The notes under the pieces: generated by a model
Databases searched by the model: none
The model's input: the letters and a program-made list of their open reading frames with translations, nothing else
What the model was told of the DNA's origin: nothing
Shown here: positions 46,401-63,062 of the stretch, piece by piece
Position numbering within the stretch: the first letter of the stretch is position 1
Layout of the letters: every line of letters starts with the position of its first letter
Assembly (NCBI GenBank): GCA_903813345.2
Contig: CAIIXF020000009.1
Span: 18,379,759 to 18,443,758 of the forward strand
Reading direction: 5' to 3'
Source of the DNA: Owenia fusiformis
Taxonomy: Eukaryota > Annelida > Polychaeta > Sabellida > Oweniidae
DNA length: 64,000 nt
Made by a program: the position numbers and the translations under genes

Positions 46401-49400
46401 CTAATATGGTTATCTATATCACAATAGCGAAGAAACACGATACTTCTATAGCAAATGTGGTCGAATGTCAATACCAATACAAATATGAGGTCATATTAGG
46501 ATTCGCAAAGTCTGTTTGAATACTAATACGAATACTAATATGAATCCTAATATGGTTGTTTATATCATTCTAGCGAAGAAGGGTGACTTTTCTGCAGGAA
46601 ATGTGGTCGAAAGTCAATACCAATACAAATATGAGCTCCTATTAGAATTCGCATTCTCTGTTTGAATCCTAATACGAATCCTAATATGAATCCTAATATG
46701 GTTATCTATATCACAATAGCGAAGAAACACGATTATTCTACAGCAAATGTGGTCGAATGTCAATACCAATACAAATATGAGCTCATATTAGCATTCACCA
46801 ACTATGTTCGAATCCTAATACGAATATTAATATGAATCCTAATATGGTTGTTTATATAATTCTAGCGAAGAAGGATGATTTTTCTGCAGCAAATGTGGTC
46901 GAATGTCAATACCAATACAAATATGATCTCATATTAGGATTCAACAAATATGTTTGAATCCTAATACGAATACTAATATGAATGCTAATATGGTTGTTTA
47001 CATCATTCTAGCAAGAAAGACGACTTTTCTGCTGCAAATGCGGTCGAATGTCAATACCAATACAAATATGAGCTCATATTAGGATTCGCTTTCTCTGTTT
47101 GAATCCTAATACGAATACTAAAATAAATCCTAATATGGTTGTTTATATCATTCTAGCGAAGAAGGATATGACATTTCTGCAGGAAACGTGGTCGAATGTC
47201 AATACCAATACAAATATGATCTCATATTAGGATTCAACAAATACGTTTGAATCCTAATACGAACACTTATATGAATGCTAATATGGTTGTTTACATCATT
47301 CTAGCAAAGAAAGACGACTTTTCTGCTGCAAATCAATCAAATGTCAATACCAATACAAATATGATCTCATATTAGGATTCAACAAATATATATGAATCCT
47401 AATATGGTTGTTAATATAATTCTAGCGAAGAAGGATGAATTTTCTGCAGCAAATGTGGTCGAATGTCAATACCAATACAAATATGATCTCATATAAGGAT
47501 TCAACAAATATGTTTGAATCCTAATACGAATACTAATATGAATGCTAATATGGTTGTTTCCATCATTCTAGCAAAGAAAGACGACTTTTCTGCAGCAAAA
47601 TGTGGTCGAATGTCAATACCAATACAAATATGAGCTCGTATTAGCATTCACCAACTATGTTTGAATCCTAATACGAATACTAATATGAATCCTAATATGG
47701 TTGTTTATATCAATCTAGCGAAGAAAGATGACTTTTCTGCTGCAATTGCGGTCGAATGTCAATACCAATACAAAAATGAGCTCATATTAGGATTCGCAAA
47801 GTCTGTTTGAATACGAATACTAATATGAATCCTAATATGGTTGTTTATATCATTCTAGCGAAGAAGGATGACTTTTCTGCAGAAAATGTGGTCGAATGTC
47901 AATACCAATACAAATATGAGCTCATATTAGAATTCGCATACTCTGTTTGAATCCTAATACGAATCCTAATATGAATACTAATATGGTTATCTATATCACA
48001 ATAGCGAGGAACACGATTATTCTACAGCAAATGTGGTCATATGAGCTCATATTAGGATTCATATTAGGATTCGTATTAGGATTCGAATACAATTTGGCGA
48101 ATCCCAATATGAACGCATAGTTGTATTGGTATTGACATTCGACCACATTTGCTGTAGAAAAGTCGTGTTTCTTCGCTAAAATGATATAAACAACCATATT
48201 AGGATTCATATTAGGATTCGTATTAGGATTCAAACAGAGTGTGGGAATTCTAATATGAGCTCATATTTGTATTGGTATTGACGTTCGACCACATTTCCTG
48301 CAGAAAAGTCATCCTTCTTCGCTAGAATGATGTAAACAACCATATTAGGATTCATATTAGGATTCATATTAGTATTCGCATTAGGATTCAAACAGAGTAA
48401 GTGAATCTTAATCTGAGCTCATATTTGTATTGGTATTGACATTCTACCGCATTTGCAGCAGAAAAGTCATCTTTCTTTGCTAGAATAATATAAACAACCA
48501 TATTAGGATTCAAATTAGTATTCGTATTAGGATTCAAACATAGTTGGTGAATCATAATATGAGCTCATAATTGTATTGGTATTGACATTCGACCACATTT
48601 GCTGTAGAAGTATCGTGCTTCTTCGCTATTGTGATATAGATAACCATATTAGGATTCATATTAGGATTCGTATTAGGATCCGAACACAGTTGGCGAATCC
48701 CAATATGACCGCATAGTTGTATTGGTATTGACATTCGACCACATTTGCTGTAGAAAATTTGTGTTTCTTCACTAGAATGATATAAACAACCATATTAGGA
48801 TTCATATTAGGATTGAAATTGGGATTCAAACATAGTTGGCGAATCCTTATATGAACTCATTTTTGTATTGGTGTTGACATTCAACCACATTTGCTATAGA
48901 CAAATCGTCTTTCTACGCTATTGTGATATAGATAACCATATTAGTATTCATATTAGGATTCGAACACAGTTGGCGAATCCCAATATGAACACATAGTTGT
49001 ATTGGTATCGACATTCGACCACATTTGCTGTAGAAAAGTCGTGTTTCTTCGCTAGAATGATATAAACAACCATATTAGGATTCATATTAGTATTCGTATT
49101 AGGATTCAAAAAGACCTGGCAAATCGTAATATGACGTCACATTTGTATTGGTATTGACATTCGACCACATTTGCTATAGAAGTATCGTGTTTCTTCGCTA
49201 TTGTGATATAGATAACCATATTAGGATTCATATTAGGATTTGTATTAGTATTTAAACACAATTGGCGAATCCCAATATGAACGCATACCTGTAGTTGTAT
49301 TGGTATTGGCATTCGACCGCATTTGCAGCAGAAAAGTCGTCATTCTTCGCTAGAATGATATGAAAAACCATATTAGGATTCATATTAGTATTCGTATTAG

Positions 49401-50797
49401 GATTCAAACATAGTTGGTGAATGCTAATATGAGCTCATATTTGTATTGGTATTGACATTCGACCACATTTTCTGTAGAAAAATCGTGTTTCTTCGCTATT
49501 GTGATATGGATAACCATATTAGGATTCATATAAGTATTCGTATTGGGATTCAAACATATTTGGTTAATCCTAATATGAGCTCATATTTGTATTGGTATTG
49601 ACATTCGACCACATTTGCTGTAGAAGTGTCGTGTTTCTTCGCTATTGTGATAACCATATTAGGATTCATATTAGGATTCGTATTAGGATTCGAACACAGT
49701 TGGTGAATCCCAATATGAACGCATAGTTGTATTGGTATTGACATTCGACCACATTTGCTGTAGAAAATTTGTGTTTCTTCACTAGAATGATATAAACAAC
49801 CATATTAGGATTCATATTAGGATTGAAATTTGGATTCAAACATAGTTGGCGAATCCTAATATGAACTCATATTTGTATTGGTGTTGACATTCAACCACAT
49901 TTGCTATAGACAAATCGTCTTTCTACGCTATTGTGATATAGATAATCATATTAGTATTCATATTAGGATTCGTATTAGGATTCGAACACAGTTGGCGAAT
50001 CCCAATATGAACGCATAGTTGTATTTGTATTAACATTCGACCACATTTGCTGTAGAAAAGTCGTGTTTCTTCGCTAGAATGATATAAACAACCGTATTAG
50101 GATTCAAATTAGTATTCGTATTAGGATTCAAAAAGACCTGGGAAATCTTAATATGACCTCATCTTTGTATTGATATTGACATTCGACCACATTTGCTGTA
50201 GAAGTATCTTGTTTCTTTGCTATTGTGATATAGATAACCATATTAGGATTCATATTAGGATTCGTATTAGGATTCGAACACAGTTTGCGAATCCCAATAT
50301 GAACGCATAGTTGTATTGGTATTGACATTCGACCGACCGCATTTGCAGCAGAAAAGTCGTCTTTCTTTGCTAGAATGATGTAAACAACCATATTAGGATT
50401 CATATTAGTATTCGTATTGGGATTCAAACATATTTGGTGAATCCTAATATGAGCTCATATTTGTATTGGTATTGACATTCGACCACATTTGAAGCAGAAA
50501 ATCGTCATTCTTTGCAAGAAGGACATAAATAACCATATTAGGATTCATATTGGGATTGAAATTGGGATTCAAACATAGTTGGCGAATCCTAATATGAGCT
50601 CATATTTGTATTGGTATTGACATTCGAGTACATTTGATACATAAACATCAAGATTCATTGGTATAATGATATACTTAACCATATTTTGATTCATATTAGG
50701 TTTCATATTTGTATTGGTATTGACATTCAAGCTCACTAGCTGCTGGTCATTTTGAATCCCAATCCCAATACCAATATGCAGCCAACTTTACCCACTT
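43486..50797. mobile_element. 7.3-kb foldback element with 9-bp target duplication
   Basis: The ends are inverse over a long stretch: left aagtgagtaaagttggctgc then atattggtattgggatt, right its complement (…gcagccaactttacccactt). The 9-mer tctaattat flanks both ends exactly (43477-43485 and 50798-50806). The left arm (to about 48036) is ~30 copies of a ~146-bp unit (tggtcgaatgtcaatacca, caaatatgagctcatattag, gaatactaatatgaatccta, tggttgtttatatcattcta, gaagaaagatgacttttctg); the right arm (48037 to 50700) is ~18 copies of the same unit inverted. The whole thing can fold on itself. It has no transposase, so it is non-autonomous. The duplication length suggests a MULE-type mobiliser. Frames reading NPNTNPNMNPNM are artefacts. 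Confidence 0.88.
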
Positions 50798-51154
50798 TCT
50801 AATTATGATATGTTAGTTTGCTTATATTTTACAGATATTTTCATGTTTAAAATCCCTTTGATGCCTGAATTTTACCATCAACATAAAGATGGCAGTAGAG
50901 GTCATTGGAATGGGATGGACCTAAAGATTGCAGTAGGGGTCTATCTATTCATACCTTCCATAAATGACAATGGCTGAAGTGTTTATCTCAACCTAGTTCC
51001 TATGGAATTTATATTGTCAAAAAGGTGTTGGAGGTACGTGAAAATAATGGGAGAATACTAGTACCTCAGATAAACAAGATCTGCAATGGCTGATTTGAGG
51101 TGAAGTGCACTGACTACAGAATGTCTAAAGATTTGGGCCCAAAATTTCTTACTG

Positions 51155-51571
51155 GATCCACGCGGTCCTAACTTCGACTGTTATTTTGAATTTTTGACCT
51201 ACCGGATGTTTGAAAATCAAGGATTACGAGTCTCATACTGCACCGTTTTTCTTCAAACTTGTTCCATTCAAAGCATAACAAAAATCCTTTTCTGATGGTA
51301 CATTATTCTCTTAAACAGAGTCCCTACTTCCAGCGGCATTTTGGTCCCCGGCTGTAAGAAGGCCTTCTAACAGCTGGGGACCAAAACGCAACTAGAACAA
51401 GGGACTCTTTACAATAAAGTAATGCACCGACAGAAAGGCAATTTTGTTCTGGTTTTAATGGTATAAGTTTGAAGAAAAACGGTGCAGTATGAGAGTTGCA
51501 ATCCTTGATTTTCAAACATCCGGTAGGTCAAAAATTCAAATTAACGGTCGAAGTTAGGACCGCGTGGGATC
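51155..51571. mobile_element. 417-bp full-length-hairpin MITE
   Basis: Left half from gatccacgcggtcctaac through accggatgtttgaaaatcaa and accgtttttcttcaaactt is mirrored by the right half (51460-51571), and even the middle is self-inverse (ggtccccggctgtaagaagg / cttctaacagctggggac). Nearly the entire element is one inverted repeat, as in snapback MITEs. Non-coding. Confidence 0.8.
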
Positions 51572-53177
51572 TGCCAGTGTGTGATAAATCTACAATGCCT
51601 ATCTGAGAGGCACCAGACCGTTGCCCTGATTTAAGACCAATGCTCCCAATTTGATAATAATCATCTTATCTTTGTATTCCAACAAAATTATTAAAGGAAT
51701 ATAGAAATCAGTCAATGTCGTGATACATGCATGATACTTGTGTAACTCTAGGCATTGCTCAACAATATAAAACAGGGAATTAACATGCAAAATGTCACCA
51801 CTTGCCATTTGTTACATACAGGATACTGTCCATAAAAAAGTTGGAGACTATAACAATATATCACCACTTCTGGTGGTGACATAAAAATGATGTTGAAATC
51901 TTGGTTGCATCTCATTTTTGTCATTACAACCCACAGATATTAGTCCTTACAAAAAGTTCTAAAAAGCAAGCCTGTTTAAGAACCCCTATTCTTACTACTG
52001 TACTATTGAAAATGGATTCTAGCAAAACTATCCAACATGAATGTACTTGTTGAGATTCGATCAACTTGTGTTCTTATGAGAAAATGAGGATTTCAGCAAG
52101 GGTACATTGACTTAACATGGGGTTCACAATTGACTTATCATCGGGATGCCATCATGTGTGTTACGAAGGAGATAGATGCAAAATTTTCTAATTAAGAATA
52201 CGGGTTCTTAAACAGGACATTAAAGCTAAACTAAGGCCTTTTTGAAATTTTGGGTTAGCACTATATGGTTAAAGAAATATAAAACATCTTTAAAGATTGA
52301 AATAATACACTTATCATCTCTGAAGTGTTTGCCTTACGTGAAAGTTCCATATTTTGTCATAGTATATAATATAACATGTCAATAAATTTTTGACCTTCAA
52401 AATATTAGAAAATATATTCTAGTGTTCGCGCTATTCCAACATAGCTATGGAAGAATTTCCTACTTCTTTGTCAAGAGTAAACAATTCATTTTCACTTCTA
52501 TTTTATGATGCTTTAATTCATGATCTCACATAAAAAAAGGAAAACTACATTTATTGAGTCAACAACAATGTTTTATATTTTCAACATTTACAGAAAGGAA
52601 GATATATCCTCATCTATTGGCAGTACAAGTTGCGGACCATAATGAACAGTTGCATAGTTCACTAACTACAAAATCTATTTATCTATTTCATGATCTGGTA
52701 AACACATCCCATTTAAAAGTTGATACATACAGTATACAGTATAACATTACCCTGTTTTAATAAGCCTTTTTTATGTTCATGAAATAAAGGGATGTTTTAA
52801 TAAGAGATTCTTATGATAAAACCCATTTTAGTTAACACAGACTCAACATTAAAAAAACTTTAAATCCATGGGTATGTAGGCTTATGGGTATACTTGTGAT
52901 ATCCAACACAAATCTATTAATATCTCAATCATAAGTTCAGATTTCGATTTGCATTAAAAATGTTTGGTATAAATAAAAAATATTTGCATCAGTACAACGA
53001 CAGTTTATTTGTATTTTAAATTACTTGCAGTATTACTATTGGCTTGATAAATACAAACTGTACTCCTACTTTCTAACCTACTGGAAATTTCCCTTTAGTC
53101 CAACTATTTTGAATTCATTGTGTAAAGGTTTTCTCAAATTAACGCCAAGTGGAAAGAACATTCTGAGTCTCTTTTAG
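51572..53177. other. intergenic stretch, 3' flank of the small gene
   Basis: No gene recognised. A short hairpin tcaccacttctggtggtga at 51864-51882 repeats the one inside the 4839-6124 element, so a fragment of that family is present. TTTATT (minus AATAAA) hexamers occur below 53177 but cannot be chosen between. Confidence 0.4.
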
Positions 53178-56100
53178 TTAGTCTTTGATTTGGTCATAGA
53201 TCATTGCCATATGTCCCTTCAGTTCTTCCATTTTAAGGCCCATTATCTGAGTAGCTTGTATTCTCTGTTCCTCACCACATTTCTCCAGTAAGTCCTCATA
53301 TTCTTTGATTGTGTCTTTGACAGCTACTTCTGCTTCTAAAAGGTCATCACTGAAGTATACAGTTCCTATGCTTTCTTCCTGAAAAAGTATAAAATTGATA
53401 TTTAATATGATTAAAAAGAACAACTGAGGCTCTCTAAATGTGAGTATAGACCACAAATCGTAATGGTTGTGATACTTCCGTGACGAAGCCAAACTATGTA
53501 CCGTATACTTAGCCTTGCCCAAGTCGGTATTTTTTACTTATCTGATCTTGAATTATTACCGCCTTGTACAATCCAATACATCTCCGCTGATATTATGCTG
53601 AGATATTCAACGGTTTCGAGATTTCCATAATACCTACGCTATCAGGGGTATCGCGAAACCTTATGGATTGACAGGTATACGCGTGGACACGACGTGTGAC
53701 TTCAGGCTGATTGACCAATCAAAACGTTATCAGGTTGACCTGCATAAGCAAAGCAATCTTCCCATCTACGACTTAAAATTCAATGATCTGATCGATCGTT
53801 TCTTTAGAGTTACAATATATTATGTAGTTAAATGTACATAGGGAATGTAAGAGTCATTAATATAAATTAAATCATGCAATAGATTTAAAACTGATTTCGC
53901 GATGAAAATGCAAGACCTAGTCCAATGTAGCGGGTCATGTAGTCGTCGGTCAGTGATTGAATCTCAGCATACATGTTCATTTGAATTCAGCGATCGTTTC
54001 AACGTTTATTGTTGAAATCTTCTCACCTCCGGTTACCGATCGAGGTCCCGCATCCACTAAACTCTGATTGATATTTATCTGATAAAATATTTGTATTTTC
54101 ATGAAGAATTCATGCAAGATTTGTTCGTGAAAAGTCCCAGCGAAAAGTGTACTTGTTTTTGACCGTGCATAATAATGAGCTAACGCTGCAGGGCCGTCGT
54201 TGATTGGTCAAATTTTACCGACATAAACATTGAGTCGGTAAAGCATGTGGCTTTCTCTTTGGTACAAGGCGGTCATAATAGAAATCAAGATAGTAAAAGA
54301 GACCGACTTGGGCAAGGCTACCGTATACTAATCATAACTAGAAATCTGCAACTCCATGGAGCAGCAAATCCGAACAATGATATTAATAATATTCATGAAT
54401 CTGTAAATGTCACAATGTAATATCAACCATCTCCTCTACCCTTGAATAAATTGGCGGATATTGAAAGATATACAGTAGATATATATTATAATCCATCAAT
54501 TTAAGCATTTGGGTGACCAATTATTAGTTTCAATATGAGACAATCCAATATTTCTAATGTAGTACATGTATCGTGTGTTCATGCTGTTGATATAGTAAAA
54601 TACAACACTCTGAAAAAGTATGGATAAGGACCCCACCTTGTCACTTTTTTGAAAATGTCAGGCTTATTTTCTAAAAAGAGGATCTTGATTTTCTCAATTT
54701 TTTCTTCTACACTATATTAATAACTTCTGAAAAGGGGATGTGTATTGAAATGCGATAAAGTTAAAAGCCACATACCCCATGCTGTTTTCCCATAGGGAAA
54801 CTCATGCTATCCATTATTTTCAGCATAAGTTTGGTCATCGAAAATTGATATCTTCAAAACTAGACTTTCAATACCATTCTACTTTTGAAGAAGTTCGAGA
54901 CCCCTTGGTGAATAATCTTTTCATACAATAAAAATTAGAAAAAGATCTTCTTTTGAGAAAATAGGTTCAACATTTTGAAAAAATTGTTGACACGGGGTCC
55001 CTATTCATGATTTGTTGAATTGTTTGATTGATGTTTTTATCATTATGGGGACTTCACTTGAAAGAAAACATATTGTTTTAATAAAAACCACTGTATTGAT
55101 GCCCAGAAAGTACTCATGATGAAAGATGTGACCGTCTAAAATCACTTGCCATACTGCACATAGACCTCTGGGATGATTGAAAAATATTTGTTTACATAGG
55201 AAGTGCCGTTCAAAATGGCCAATGGAGTAAATTAATTTGCACATTTTTTTTCCCACAGGAGGGACATGATGATCAATAGACCGAATTTTCAAGATATTCA
55301 GTCTATTTGATATCGGGTACAATGTCGTGCTTGGATGAGTTTCACAATGTAACCTAGGAAGAGAGAGGACATAGAACATACTGGTAAGTAGATAATTATA
55401 GGATATCCTATGATTTTGAGGAATATCCTTTTTATCTACGAGGTGATATATCGATATCTGCATGAGAGAGCAAAGGGAACGAGTGCATATATCAATATCA
55501 CTGAGTAGATTTAAATGATATTCTGAAAAAATCATATGATATTCTTATTATCCTACACTTACAAGGAGTGTACTAAATGTATAATATCATTGCAAAATGA
55601 ATTTCATGCCAAATAGAGTCAATTTGGCGGGAAATCAACGTTACAAGCGGAGTATATCGCCACAATATCCTCCGCATATTGGGTTTTCCGGAGTATATCG
55701 TCACGATATCCTCCGCCCCAGGCCTCAAAATTAGCATTGCTAAGGTAGCGATTTGCTACCTGTTTTACCCAAAACACTACTTTTTATTTCCTCCAGTTAG
55801 CTAACTTAGCTCCTCACCTAATTACTCTCCATGCAAAAATGCATGGATTCGATTGATTTGTCGATCAGCTGATCTTTGTTGTTTCTTGTTTGAACTGACT
55901 CACAACTTTTACAATTAAACCAAAGCAGACCAATCATAATCGACTTCAGTTTTACTATCAATGAAATGTATATGCAAATCATCACAGTGAATCATAGTAA
56001 TATCCGGGTAAGTAAGTTATACAGTGTAATATCTAATTATTGCGCTGGTAAGTCATAAGAATAAAGATCACTCTCATCAAAATCATCACTACTTGCTCCG

Positions 56101-56775
56101 GTTATTCATTTTGCCAATAAATATCAAATTCATTTTTTAATGTTATTATACATTTAGTACACCAAGTGTAGGATAAGTGGTTATATAACATCATTTCATT
56201 ATGTTTATCATTCAAACTTACAAACATTTTGACTTTAGTTGGACTGCTGTGATCATAAGAGGGAAAGAAGTGCAATATTTAAGTATGATTTAAGTTTAAC
56301 CTACCAAATCATCTAGCATTTCACGGGCCTCCATAAACTGTTCTGTTATTCTTTCTATCTCTCGCTTCAGAGCAAGTCCAGGGTCAGTTGAATAATACAT
56401 GTAATGATTTGCAGATAGATGAGAGGGTATGTTTTTGCATGCATCATCAACATGTTTATTTCTAAAGTTCAACACTCTGCAATTTTTAAGATAGCCTTTA
56501 CAATTTGTATCAGTAGTGTACTCCGCTTCGGATAGTCGACCTAATGGAACAAAGTTCCTGAAAAAAGGTGAATTATTTACTCTTCCAAAATTTGAAAAAC
56601 TTGAATATCTCTGGATGCTTTGATTGTCATGTCTTGAGATACCAGCATCTTCTTTAAATATACTACATATAGTTGTTGAGTATAATGATTGTCCAGAATA
56701 AGGTTTTACACAATGAGTAATACGATTTTTCGAAAAATATTTCAAACTTGGAAATATTTTGATGGAAGCGGTCAT
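53178..56775 (-). CDS. small protein with mitochondrial-type N-terminus, unknown function
   Basis: Two exons: 56775-56305 (157 codons, donor GTAGGT) and 53378-53178 (66 codons plus stop, acceptor TTTCAG), joined in phase 0, giving 223 residues. The first 24 residues (MTASIKIFPSLKYFSKNRIT) are basic, amphipathic and free of acids, as in mitochondrial presequences. A low-complexity Ser/Asn/Arg stretch follows. The conserved-looking part is the C-terminal ~90 residues, a helical hairpin crossing the splice site (LKREIERITEQFMEAREML, then IGTVYFSDDLLEAEVAV and MGLKMEELKGHMAMIYDQ). I do not recognise the family. An in-frame ATG at 56799 would add eight residues. The frame of the second exon runs back into the intron, but the splice site gives the better protein. 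Confidence 0.65.
53511..54319. mobile_element. 809-bp TIR element with 10-bp target duplication
   Basis: Left end agccttgcccaagtcggtat, right end (inverse) ending gaccgacttgggcaaggct; similarity extends ~60 bp inward (gccttgtac). The 10-mer accgtatact lies at 53500-53509 and again at 54320-54329 (one extra base on the left). A 9-11-bp duplication again suggests the MULE type. In the intron of the small minus-strand gene. Confidence 0.75.
54601..55172. mobile_element. partial copy of the 4839-6124 element
   Basis: Ends at the same terminus (ttgccatactgcacatagac) and contains the same interior blocks (gaaagaaaacatattgtttt, ataaaaaccactgtattgat, cccatagggaaa, ccattattttcagcataa) mostly in inverted order relative to the left half of the first copy. 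Only one terminus is recognisable. Confidence 0.65.
55551..56173. mobile_element. 623-bp relative of the 270-bp TA-target MITE
   Basis: Same TIRs as 19194-19463 (tcctacacttacaaggagtg ... accaagtgtagga) with TA on both sides. It has the ttttccggagtatatcg block but carries ~370 bp more (about 55727-56097, including caaaattagcattgctaagg), so one copy is internally deleted or the other has an insertion. The gatatctgcatgagagagca palindrome precedes it at 55447-55500. Confidence 0.7.
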
Positions 56776-56799
56776 CTTGAAAATTACCCGGATGATCAA

Positions 56800-58580
56800 G
56801 ATAACGCATGCGTATAGGAAGTGAATTCGTTAAAATACCCGGATGAAAAGAATTGTGTTCTGAAAAATTTGAGTAACATATTTGGTAAGTAATACAGTAT
56901 TATACATTCATAATTCTTTAAATTGAGTTTAAACAATAGTTTAATAGCTTGCCCATAATATTAATCAAGAAATATATGGTTCTATGTTGGAATTCTTCTC
57001 AAATGTGACCTCACAGAACCAGCGTTTTTTCAAACTACTTTTCTTCAATGCAGCACGCAGGAACGAGAACATGCTCTTTTTGTGATCAGATCAGATAATG
57101 CGTTAATCCTAATTCTGTGTACAAATTGACTTTTCTTCTACGATACTGTCTAAATATTGTCTCTATATGGCTTACCAATCAAGATTACATTTACAGTGCT
57201 GATATATAATAATATAGGGTGCGTTTTCAAACCAAAAAGAGCGTTCCTACCAAAATGAATTTGCCTACATACCCCTGAAACTCTTATCTGATAGATAGAA
57301 TGCACAAATAAAACAAAAGTTTTGCAATTATAGGTAAAAAGTTCTCTTGAAATTTCGAAGTGATTTTACCTGTTAATTCTGTCCATGGTCGGCCATTTTT
57401 GCGGAAGTTACACTGAAACGCAAACTCCATGAAACGAAACGAAATCACTAGAAAAAACATGGCACACATTGTGCGCATGTGCAGCAAAGTTTAGACCAAT
57501 TAGATTATTTGATTATTTTGCGCACGTGAATTATTTGCTTCCGAGCACTTACAAGCTTACCACAATAAACAAACCTGGCAGAGACTACCCTTAGCCTACT
57601 TCATTTTGGCGAAATTTCAGCTCAAACTCGTGAAAAATGCATTATGCAAACGCTGATGTGAAGCCTTGGAGACACTCATTTTGGTAAATATGATTTATGG
57701 GGTATACTTTTCTGCAGTTTGTGGGAGTTTGGGACATTAAATGTTAAAATTCAAGAAAATATGCCAATTAAACGACTGATCAATTAATATATACCAGCAC
57801 TGTACAAATTATGATCCCATCACACTGGATTGATTGGAACCAATTTTCTTCGATATCATATGCGACAGATATGTGACAATAACATAGAAACACCTACTAC
57901 ACTACCACCTACTGAAATGTTAAGTGCTGACGAAAAATAATCATGTAAACTTGATTTCATGGCCTGACTGTGTCGGTAGAACTTGAAAAATAAGACTTAC
58001 CTGAAGATTAGGAGTCTTACTTACCCTCTAGAGGTAAGAACACACATTTCAATGAAACCATATCAGCTTTGTTTTGTTCATGATGAAGCATAAGCACAGC
58101 TTTTTGGACTTTTCCATTTTCCTCGTGTTAACTTCCGGGATGGCGTTGCTTCTATCACGAAATAATGTATTGACATTGAACTTAATTTTGTGACATGTCA
58201 TCCAACCATGTCTGATGTAAAAATGATTAAAATATTAGAAAAGAATGTTTTGTGGTCTTTTGCAGATGAATTTAGGACAGGGCAGAGGAGGATGGCCTGT
58301 TCTAAGATAGAAAAAACTGCATGATCTGCAGTTGAACTATAGTCTATACAAATCTTTTGTTGCATTTATGGTGTTTTTACATGTGAGTCAATGGGTGGGA
58401 ACAAATTTTGAACCAAGAAAAATTGAGAGGTGTCCAGATTAGAGAGTTATGCAGATATACAGGTTTCACTTTACTTTGTTTGCGCTCTCTGTTTGAATAC
58501 TTTTGATGGGTTCCAGCATCATCTTCATTCATTATAGCCCTATTTTAGCCATATATTAAATAATTTTTGTCTTTTTCAGA
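56800..58580. promoter_or_regulatory. divergent promoter interval between the small gene and USP36-like
   Basis: The two genes start 1.85 kb apart and point away from each other. On the small-gene side, acgcatgcgta (56804-56814) and tgcgcatgtgc (57472-57482) resemble NRF1 sites, common in promoters of nuclear genes for mitochondrial proteins. On the USP36 side, acttccgggatggcg (58131-58145) combines an ETS core (CCGGAAGT inverted) and a YY1-like ATGGCG, a common housekeeping promoter pair. A tttcag acceptor ends at 58579, so a 5' UTR intron is likely. No TATA-type evidence. Motif matches only. Confidence 0.35.
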
Positions 58581-58628
58581 GAATTCTTACGCACTCTACA
58601 TTCATCATTATGGCTACATTGTATCGAT

Positions 58629-63062
<4,434 letters not shown>

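Noticed and set aside
47991-50427. Minus-strand frames rich in NPNTNPNMNPNM and ECQYQYN
   Set aside because: They follow the ~146-bp foldback unit, are broken by stops in most units, and lack splice context; they are repeat artefacts, not an Asn/Pro-repeat protein.
55005-55535. 176-codon minus-strand frame
   Set aside because: Covers a partial transposable element and a palindromic block; no splice sites, composition like non-coding.
57284-57487. 67-codon minus-strand frame in the divergent promoter interval
   Set aside because: Hydrophobic but has no homology I recognise and no splice context; overlaps an NRF1-like motif and is likely chance.
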